Positions 32,383 to 37,994 of a stretch of 37,994 bases of DNA are shown here, one piece after another. Numbering within the stretch: the first letter of the stretch is position 1; the number at the start of each line of letters is the position of its first letter. The stretch comes from Amphritea pacifica. GTDB lineage: Bacteria; Pseudomonadota; Gammaproteobacteria; Pseudomonadales; Balneatricaceae. The stretch spans positions 1-37,994 of the forward strand of contig NZ_JAFFZO010000043.1 of the NCBI RefSeq assembly GCF_016924145.1. Direction: 5' to 3'. The notes beneath the pieces were generated by a model. That model worked only from the letters and a program-made list of their open reading frames with translations, searched no databases and was not told the origin of the DNA. The position numbers and the translations under genes are program-made.

Positions 32383-34152
32383 ATGAATAAATTATCAACG
32401 CTGGCCCAGTTATTGCGGTTTATGCTGCCATATCGCAAGTACTGGGTCGGCGCGATGATCGCGCTGCTATTCACCGCAGGTATAACCCTGGCGATCGGTC
32501 AGGGTGTGCGACTGGTGATCGATAAGGGCTTTGTCGCGGGCTCTGTCACGCAGCTGAATCAGGCGATTCTGGTGCTGATCGGGATGGCGGTGCTGATGGC
32601 CATTGGTACCTTTGTCCGTTTCTATCTGGTCTCCTGGCTTGGCGAGCGGGTGACCGCCGATATTCGTCAGGCGGTGTTCGATAATGTGATCGGTCTGCAC
32701 CCCAGTTTCTTTGAAACTAACCGCAGTGGCGAGATTATGTCCCGTCTGACCACCGATACCACTCTGTTGCAATCGATCATTGGCAGCTCTTTCTCGATGG
32801 CACTGCGTAGTCTGGTAACGACGTCCGGTGCGCTGATTATGTTGTTTGTCACCAATATCAAGTTGTCCTTAATTATCGTTGCCGGTGTGCCGCTGATCCT
32901 GTTGCCGATTCTGATCTTCGGCCGCAGGGTGCGGGCACTGGCGCGTAAAAGCCAGGATAGTATTGCCGATGTTGGCAGTTATGCCGGTGAGGCGATTCAG
33001 CAGATTAAGACGGTGCAGAGTTATACGCAGGAGCTGCATGAGAGTCGCGCATTTGGCCTTGAGGTAGACAGTGCTTTCAGCATCGCACAGAAGCGTATTC
33101 GTCAAAGGGCGTCATTGATGGCGATGGTTATCCTGCTGGTTTTCGGGGCGCTCTCCGGGATGCTCTGGGTTGGCGGTTATGATGTGATCACCGGGGCCAT
33201 GACCGCCGGTGAACTGGGCGCTTTTGTGTTTTATGCGCTGATCGTTGCCATGGGGGTTGGCACCATGTCGGAGGTTTATGGTGAGCTTCAGCGGGCCGTC
33301 GGTGCCACCGAGCGGCTGATGGAGCTGCTTGATGCCCAGAGCGAGATACAGGCCCCTGATAAGGAGACTGCCACAGATACTGCTAATCTGCGGGCTGAGT
33401 TGCGGCTTAACGATGTGAGTTTTAATTACCCATCCCGTCCGGATCAGGCGGCTCTGGCAGACTTTTCGCTAACCTTCGCCGAAGGCGCTATCACTGCTCT
33501 GGTGGGGCCATCCGGAGCGGGTAAGTCCACTGTATTTGAGCTGTTGTTACGCTTCTATGACCCTCAGCGTGGTCAGATCTGTTTTGATACAGCCGATCTG
33601 CGGGATCTTGACCCCCGGGAGCTCAGACAACAGATTGCGCTGGTCTCGCAGCAACCGGCACTTTTCACCGCCAATGTGATTGAAAATATCCGCTATGGGC
33701 GCAATGATGCCAGTACCGATGAGGTGATTGCGGCAGCAAAAGCCGCCTATGCCCATGAGTTTATTGAACGTCTCCCGGATGGGTATTACAGCGATCTGGG
33801 AGAGCAGGGGGTACGTCTCTCGGGTGGCCAGAAACAGCGGATCGCTATTGCCCGGGCGATCCTCAATGACCGAAGGATACTGCTGCTGGATGAAGCGACC
33901 AGCGCGCTGGATACCGAGAGTGAACATAAAGTTCAACTGGCACTGGATACTTTGATGCAGGGCAGAACAACCATTATTATCGCGCACCGGTTGTCGACGA
34001 TTCTGCATGCAGACCAGATCGTGGTAATGGACCAGGGGAGAGTTGTTGCTATGGGACGCCATGAGGAGTTGTTGCAACGCTCTGAGCTGTATTCACGTCT
34101 GGCAAAATTGCAGTTTAAAACTGACGCCAGAGAGCAGGCGTCAGTAGAGTAG
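32383..34152 (+). CDS. ABC-type exporter, fused permease and ATPase (MsbA/LmrA class)
   Basis: The 589-residue half-transporter has six membrane spans in residues 1-310 (MLPYRKYWVGAMIALLFTAG onward). The nucleotide-binding domain has Walker A GPSGAGKST at ~375, signature LSGGQ at ~478, Walker B ILLLDEATSALD at ~500 and the H-loop IIIAHRLS. It should work as a homodimer that exports a lipid or hydrophobic product. ATG 32383 is chosen over TTG 32350 because MNKLSTLAQLLRFMLPY is the normal family beginning. It is the last gene of the radical SAM/transferase run, so it could export that product. The last codons form a hairpin. Confidence 0.9.
   Translation: MNKLSTLAQLLRFMLPYRKYWVGAMIALLFTAGITLAIGQGVRLVIDKGFVAGSVTQLNQAILVLIGMAVLMAIGTFVRFYLVSWLGERVTADIRQAVFDNVIGLHPSFFETNRSGEIMSRLTTDTTLLQSIIGSSFSMALRSLVTTSGALIMLFVTNIKLSLIIVAGVPLILLPILIFGRRVRALARKSQDSIADVGSYAGEAIQQIKTVQSYTQELHESRAFGLEVDSAFSIAQKRIRQRASLMAMVILLVFGALSGMLWVGGYDVITGAMTAGELGAFVFYALIVAMGVGTMSEVYGELQRAVGATERLMELLDAQSEIQAPDKETATDTANLRAELRLNDVSFNYPSRPDQAALADFSLTFAEGAITALVGPSGAGKSTVFELLLRFYDPQRGQICFDTADLRDLDPRELRQQIALVSQQPALFTANVIENIRYGRNDASTDEVIAAAKAAYAHEFIERLPDGYYSDLGEQGVRLSGGQKQRIAIARAILNDRRILLLDEATSALDTESEHKVQLALDTLMQGRTTIIIAHRLSTILHADQIVVMDQGRVVAMGRHEELLQRSELYSRLAKLQFKTDAREQASVE
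34120..34145 (-). terminator. Hairpin inside the 3' end of the ABC gene
   Basis: ACTGACGCC (34120-34128) and GGCGTCAGT (34137-34145) pair perfectly with an 8-base loop. On the minus strand it is followed by TTTTAAAC, 32 bases past the crotonase stop, so it may terminate the crotonase from within the facing gene. Confidence 0.55.
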
Positions 34153-34176
34153 GCATTTTGCTATAACAGGGTTTGC

Positions 34177-35016
34177 TTATCTGCCGTGATAGTTTGGCGG
34201 CCGTTTTTCAACAAAGGCGTTGACCGCTTCCAGGTGGTCTTCGGTGTTGTGGCAAATCCCCTGCATCAGAGCGCAATGTTCCAGAAACTCGGGCAGTTCC
34301 ATTTTCTGGGCGGTTTTCAGCAACCGTTTTGTCATTCTGAGTGCCTGTGGTGGTTTGTCCGCTATTCTGCTTGCCAGTTCCATCGCCCTGCCCATCAGTT
34401 GTTCTGGCTCTACTACCTCTAACAGGATGCCCAGCTCTTTCGCCTCATCAGCGCCGATCATTTTGCCGGTCAGTGTCAGTTCTGCCGCTTTTTGATAGCC
34501 GATGAGTCGTTGTAGAAACCAGGCTCCACCATCACCGGGGATGATGCCGAGGTTGACGAAGGTTTCACCCAGCAATACCTGAGTTGATGCAATGCGCAGA
34601 TCGCACATACAGGTCAGATCAAAGCCAGCACCAATGGCCGGCCCATTAATCGCCGCGATCACCGGGATATCAATATGGCCCATGGCCAGAGGAATGCGCT
34701 GAATGCCCTGGCGGTATTTTTCCTGAACCGTATAGACATCGCCCCCAAAAGCTCCGTGTTTATGGATGCCATCCCGCTCACTCATCTCTTTGATATTGCC
34801 GCCGGCTGAGAACGCGCTGCCCTCGCCGGTCAGTATCAGCACCGACACTTCAGGAGTGCGGTTAACCCACTCTGCCACCTGGATAATATCGTCAATCAGT
34901 CCAGTGCCTGTGAGGGCGTTACGTACATCGTGGCGCCTGAACGTTAGCGTTGCAATACGGTTAGACAGTACTAATTCACTATCGATCAGCGATGGAAGTT
35001 TTACATCACCTGTCAT
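34177..35016 (-). CDS. Crotonase-family protein (enoyl-CoA hydratase-like)
   Basis: The 279-residue product has the crotonase oxyanion blocks GSAFSAGGNIKEM (66-78) and AAINGPAIGAGFDL (121-134). GIIPGDGGAWFLQRLIG and the C-terminal AFVEKRPPNY follow. Of the two acids of enoyl-CoA hydratase (Glu144/Glu164 in the rat enzyme), the second is kept as Glu151 in LGETF, but the first is Asp133 in GFDL. The reaction may therefore be hydration, isomerisation or another CoA-thioester step. AAAGGA lies seven bases before the ATG. The cupin gene follows upstream in the same orientation, 78 bases away, possibly in one unit. Confidence 0.85.
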   Translation of the reverse strand: MTGDVKLPSLIDSELVLSNRIATLTFRRHDVRNALTGTGLIDDIIQVAEWVNRTPEVSVLILTGEGSAFSAGGNIKEMSERDGIHKHGAFGGDVYTVQEKYRQGIQRIPLAMGHIDIPVIAAINGPAIGAGFDLTCMCDLRIASTQVLLGETFVNLGIIPGDGGAWFLQRLIGYQKAAELTLTGKMIGADEAKELGILLEVVEPEQLMGRAMELASRIADKPPQALRMTKRLLKTAQKMELPEFLEHCALMQGICHNTEDHLEAVNAFVEKRPPNYHGR

Positions 35017-35094
35017 GGGTATTCCTTTGTATTTATAAGTTTTTTAGTAGATTTTCAGTGTATCAGAGGAAGCTGTAACGGCTATTTGCCACAA

Positions 35095-35409
35095 TCAGCC
35101 GTAATGGATCGCCAGCCATATGGTGTCTTCATTGGGTGATGTCCATTCAACACGATGCCGTCGGTGCGCGGGGATATGGAGGTAATCACCGCAATGGAGC
35201 GTCCTTGACTGACTATCGGGATAACCGATCTGGGCGGTACCCTGAATCAGCAGAATCCACTCATGCTGATCCTGATCATACCAATAGTTTTCGGGGGAGT
35301 GATGCCCCCGGGATACGATACGCTCAATCTTCAGGTGGTTATTTTCTAACAGCGTTGTAAATAACTCACCAGGAAGCTGTGCCGGAATATTAGTTAGCAG
35401 GTTCTGCAT
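35095..35409 (-). CDS. Small cupin-domain protein
   Basis: The 104-residue single cupin has motif 1 around HHSPENYWYDQDQHEWILLIQG and motif 2 GDYLHIPAHRRHRVEW (G-D-x3-I-P-x4-H). This is the jelly-roll metal-binding barrel. His residues in both motifs could hold a metal, but the usual HxH of motif 1 is not exact. No reaction can be assigned; relatives are generic cupin proteins of gammaproteobacteria. It is complete and normal in size. Transcription may continue into the crotonase gene. Confidence 0.8.
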   Translation of the reverse strand: MQNLLTNIPAQLPGELFTTLLENNHLKIERIVSRGHHSPENYWYDQDQHEWILLIQGTAQIGYPDSQSRTLHCGDYLHIPAHRRHRVEWTSPNEDTIWLAIHYG

Positions 35410-35567
35410 CGGTCTGTCTCAGCTGTATGTTAGCTGAAGATTAGTTTAGTTTGGCAGATTATTCATTGTAATAGGTATGAGCACTCTATAGGGGGGGATT
35501 TTCTTTTTCTCAGGAGGGAGAGAAATAATGTCAGTACGGGGACGCAGGTGATCGGGCTAAAGAGTCT

Positions 35568-35590
35568 AAGGGTGAGTATGTTCACCCTTT
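35568..35590. terminator. Hairpin beyond the chemoreceptor gene
   Basis: AAGGGTGA (35568-35575) and TCACCCTT (35582-35589) form an 8-bp stem. The T tail is better on the plus strand (TTTTT), where no gene ends. On the minus strand it lies 44 bases past the chemoreceptor stop and is followed by AGACTCTTT. Confidence 0.5.
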
Positions 35591-35633
35591 TTATACGTAC
35601 CGGCTTTATACCTATCAGGGGCAGGGCTATCGG

Positions 35634-36722
35634 TTACTTACCGATTTCAGCGCCCAGCCTATCCAGTATTGTGAATGTTTCATCGCTGGCACGTTCCATC
35701 AACCGGATGCCTTCCAGTGATCCCTTCAGATCATTCTCTGCGATACGTTCCAGTGCTAACAATCCACCTTTATGTACCTCAGCATGAGGGGTTTCCAGTG
35801 AGGCAAAGCTTGGCATTGTTTTGTAGGTCTGAGCACCGTCACCTTCATAATACCATCTGCCCAAACGGCACTGATTGTGGTCTGCGATCTGGCCATCCCC
35901 GGATTCTTTGTTCAGCCAATGGTTGTATATGTCTTGTTTCCAGACCATATGATCCATTTTTACTGTCTCAAGGAAACTGGCCATCGCTTCATCGGTAATG
36001 GTTTCATGCATCGAAACAGAGTGATTGATTAGCCGTTCCAGGGATGCGTTGGTTTCAGTTGCATTGCCTAGCATTGAACCACAGTTATTGAGTGTCTCAG
36101 AGATACTGCTGCCTGTTTCCTGAGTGCTATGGTCTATCTGTGCAACCAGCTTTTCAATCTCTCCACTGGCTTCGCTGGCCCGTTTTGCCAGGTTACGGAC
36201 TTCATCGGCAACGACCGCAAAACCGCGACCCTGTTCGCCGGCTCTGGCTGCCTCAATGGCTGCATTCAGCGCCAGAAGGTTTGTTTGTTCAGAAATATTC
36301 TTGATACTGCCGACAAACTGGGTGATCTCTTCAGCAACATTACGAAGTGTTGATACCTGCTCATGTATGGTACTGACTTCACCATTGACATCACTGAGAC
36401 CCGCTACCAGTTTTTTCATATTGGAGGAGGATTGATCATAGATCGTTGCAGAGTCCAGTATCTTATTCCGTTCAGAAAGCAGGTGAGTCGCCATTGATGC
36501 GATTCGTTCGCGAATATTGTTGAGTTTTGAAAAGCCCTGAATCGCGCCCCTCATTACCCCGATATCGTTATCTTTTTCGCCTGTGGCCTGTCTTAATTGT
36601 GACTCCAGTAGAGCGATGCGTTCCTGTGCTGTATTCAGTTCCTGCTCAAGCTTCTTGTTTTTCTGCTCATGCCTGATAACTTCCTGACGTGTTTCAGCCA
36701 GTATCCGAGCTCTAACAAACAT
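35634..36722 (-). CDS. Soluble methyl-accepting chemotaxis protein with CZB domain
   Basis: The 362-residue product has no membrane span or signal peptide. An N-terminal coiled coil (about 8-48) is followed by the MCP signalling hairpin, with the tip [20 protein letters not shown] and [19 protein letters not shown], which contacts CheA and CheW. The C-terminal ~110 residues form a chemoreceptor zinc-binding (CZB) domain with the H...C-x-LG-x-WY...H...H pattern ([38 protein letters not shown]). CZB receptors can sense zinc or hypochlorous acid. The layout resembles TlpD-type cytosolic receptors. It is a single gene; AGGAGC lies ~11 bases before the ATG. Confidence 0.92.
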   Translation of the reverse strand: MFVRARILAETRQEVIRHEQKNKKLEQELNTAQERIALLESQLRQATGEKDNDIGVMRGAIQGFSKLNNIRERIASMATHLLSERNKILDSATIYDQSSSNMKKLVAGLSDVNGEVSTIHEQVSTLRNVAEEITQFVGSIKNISEQTNLLALNAAIEAARAGEQGRGFAVVADEVRNLAKRASEASGEIEKLVAQIDHSTQETGSSISETLNNCGSMLGNATETNASLERLINHSVSMHETITDEAMASFLETVKMDHMVWKQDIYNHWLNKESGDGQIADHNQCRLGRWYYEGDGAQTYKTMPSFASLETPHAEVHKGGLLALERIAENDLKGSLEGIRLMERASDETFTILDRLGAEIGK

Positions 36723-37064
36723 AGGGATTAACGCTCCTGGAAAAGATAAATTTGTAAAACACCACCCAAGCCGCCAGACCCGTTACATCCAGGCTATTGC
36801 TTATCTGGTATAAACAGTACGGGATTTTCACATTTTATTAAAACCGGGTCAAAGTAAATCACTCTTATATAACTAATTGATACGCCAGTAGATAACACTC
36901 TTTATAATTGCTTATAACCAGTATTCATTATCTGGAGTTGATCGTGTTTAATGATATCAATCGGGGGAAATATAAAGCGATAATATTGAGGTGCTGTTAC
37001 TCAGAGTATCTGGATGATGCTGGGAGGCGGGGGCCGTCCCAGCATCCGGTCTGATCAGCTTTAA
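36723..37064. other. Intergenic region between ompW-like and chemoreceptor genes
   Basis: This 342-base gap holds the chemoreceptor promoter region (AT-rich, 36820-36960) and, next to the porin gene, the GC-rich hairpin at 37016-37046. No coding frame is convincing. Confidence 0.55.
37016..37046 (-). terminator. Perfect hairpin downstream of the OmpW-like gene
   Basis: GATGCTGGGA (37016-37025) and TCCCAGCATC (37037-37046) pair over 10 bp with a G-rich 11-base loop, 19 bases past the stop. There is no T run on the minus strand, so it may protect the mRNA 3' end as much as terminate. Confidence 0.5.
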
Positions 37065-37679
37065 TCAGAACTTGTAGCCGACAGAAACCATATACACCAT
37101 TGGGTCGATCTCAATTTCGCCCAGATTGGTACCATCCACTTTTACATCGGTATTGATATCCATCTTCCAGACTGCGGCATTCAGAAGCCACTGATCATTA
37201 AGTGAATAATCGACACCTATCTGACCCGCCAGTCCCCATGAACTATCAAGCTGCAGTTTAGTCCCGGCCAGAGCGCCTGTTGTGTTTTCTGAGAAGAAAG
37301 CGGTGTAGTTAATGCCCAGCCCGACATAGGGCTGAAAGGCAGAACTGCTATCCATCGGATAGTACTGCAGGGACAGGGTCGGTGGCAGATGTTTAGTATC
37401 ACCGACCTTCGCTCCATTAAGGGTAATGTCGTGCTTGAAAGGGGTCGCAGCCAGCAGTTCCAGACCGAGGTTATCGGTCAGCATATAGGTGCCGGTAATA
37501 CCCAGCTGGGTATTGGCGTCGACATCTAAACCTGGAACGAGTGTGTTATTCGATGTCTGTGGGTCAACGTTCGCCGCACCTACCCGTAAGATCATATCGC
37601 CTGCTTCGTATGCCATACAGTTAGCTGTGGCAGCCAGTGATACACCCAGCACTAATGCGGAAAGAGCTTTTCTGTTCAT
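37065..37679 (-). CDS. OmpW-family outer-membrane protein
   Basis: The 204-residue product has a signal peptide (MNRKALSALVLGVSLAATANCMA, cleavage before YEAGD). Eight short beta strands of an OmpW barrel follow, with family blocks AGDMILRVGAANVDP, LPPTLSLQYYPMD, FQPYVGLGINYT and the terminal VSVGYKF ending in Phe for BAM recognition. OmpW proteins form narrow channels for small hydrophobic molecules and often respond to oxygen or stress. The start is ATG 37679 because AGGA lies at good spacing; ATG 37688 is too close to it. A partial FNR-like site lies upstream at 37750-37763. Confidence 0.92.
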   Translation of the reverse strand: MNRKALSALVLGVSLAATANCMAYEAGDMILRVGAANVDPQTSNNTLVPGLDVDANTQLGITGTYMLTDNLGLELLAATPFKHDITLNGAKVGDTKHLPPTLSLQYYPMDSSSAFQPYVGLGINYTAFFSENTTGALAGTKLQLDSSWGLAGQIGVDYSLNDQWLLNAAVWKMDINTDVKVDGTNLGEIEIDPMVYMVSVGYKF

Positions 37680-37749
37680 TAAGACCATCCTTTTGTTAAA
37701 CGGCTATCAAAAAGTGAACCTATTTGATGCTTATTTAATTAGAAAAGTA

Positions 37750-37763
37750 TTGATTTAAGACAA
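37750..37763 (-). promoter_or_regulatory. Partial FNR/ANR-like site upstream of ompW
   Basis: On the minus strand the site reads TTGTC-TTAA-ATCAA, matching the FNR consensus TTGAT-N4-ATCAA at 8 of 10 positions with a perfect second half. It is ~71 bases before the ompW start codon. OmpW genes are FNR targets in some species. Confidence 0.4.
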
Positions 37764-37867
37764 TTTTAGCTGGCTGAAACAATCCTTGGATGATGCCGCT
37801 GCGCCAGGTCAAAATAACCATTAAAAAATAATGGGTACTTTAGGGGTGGCATGAATACTGCTGGCAT

Positions 37868-37896
37868 AAAAAAAGGACGCCGAAGCGTCCCTTTTT
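37868..37896 (-). terminator. aceA terminator
   Basis: GGACGC and GCGTCC pair (37875-37880 with 37885-37890). On the minus strand the loop is TTCG, a stable tetraloop, followed by seven T. On the plus strand it also has C then five T. Confidence 0.92.
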
Positions 37897-37917
37897 ATCA
37901 CCTGGTCAGGTCAGATA

Positions 37918-37994
37918 TTAACCGAACTGGTTCATGGTGTTGTCTTCACCCGCCGCTTTCAGTGCCGCTTCACCGGCGAAGTATTCTTTGTGAT
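37918..37994 (-). CDS. aceA: Isocitrate lyase, C-terminal 24 residues (continues past the window)
   Basis: The last codons before the TAA at 37918-37920 read HKEYFAGEAALKAAGEDNTMNQFG, 24 residues. They closely match my memory of the end of the ~531-residue isocitrate lyase of Pseudomonas and relatives, the glyoxylate-shunt enzyme that cleaves isocitrate to glyoxylate and succinate. It differs from the shorter E. coli AceA, which ends otherwise. Only the tail is present, so the rest is inferred. A strong terminator follows. Confidence 0.8.
   Translation of the reverse strand, partial: HKEYFAGEAALKAAGEDNTMNQFG

Noticed and set aside
1-37994. tRNA, rRNA, riboswitch or tmRNA genes
   Set aside because: No cloverleaf with conserved T-arm bases and no known riboswitch core was seen on either strand, though a covariance-model scan could not be run.

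Overview
The window reads as chromosomal DNA of a marine gammaproteobacterium, most likely of the Oceanospirillaceae type (Amphritea, Neptunomonas and Marinobacterium relatives). This is inferred from protein resemblance and gene order: lpxH-ppiB//glnS...cysS as in pseudomonads and oceanospirilla, the AcnD/PrpF form of the methylcitrate cycle, and a 531-residue-type isocitrate lyase terminus at the right edge. No search could be run, so the genus is open.

Region 1 (1-4335) is accessory. It begins with a truncated IS1182-like transposase. It then holds small membrane or secreted proteins of unknown function and a divergent flavin oxidoreductase/LysR pair, which shares a near-perfect 16-bp-arm operator. 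Five copies of a structured, multi-hairpin repeat, all in one orientation, lie between these genes. The last copy forms the 3' end of pabB.

Region 2 (4325-14100) is metabolic. pabB and an alpha/beta hydrolase diverge. A GntR-type regulator gene then opens a complete methylcitrate operon (gntR-prpB-prpC-acnD-prpF) for propionyl-CoA disposal. Its promoter carries TGTCGACA palindromes, strong hairpins lie inside it, and a clear terminator closes it. Beyond the terminator is an unusual tandem array of six 108-bp REPIN-like units (14108-14812).

Region 3 (14900-20480) holds a VOC protein, a Kef-type antiporter with an RCK domain, a two-gene unit of an Asp-box propeller protein plus a MoaD/ThiS-like carrier with a C-terminal GG, and a divergent LysR/LysE pair.

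Region 4 (20590-29790) is the housekeeping lpxH-ppiB//glnS...cysS block. It is split by an inserted hemerythrin-like gene and a large pyruvate:ferredoxin/flavodoxin oxidoreductase gene (nifJ).

Region 5 (29858-34152) is the most unusual gene cluster: a DUF2064 'transferase 1', a radical SAM protein with a SPASM-like cysteine set, a TIGR04283-like 'transferase 2' and an ABC exporter, all on the + strand. It resembles rSAM/selenodomain (arsenosugar-type) clusters but has no recognisable ArsS C-terminal domain or ArsM. Two adjacent short tandem repeats (18 bp and 17 bp) sit between the radical SAM and transferase 2 genes.

Region 6 (34177-37994) holds a crotonase, a cupin, a soluble chemoreceptor with a CZB zinc domain, an OmpW-like porin and the 3' end of aceA, all on the - strand. 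No tRNA, rRNA or CRISPR array was seen.
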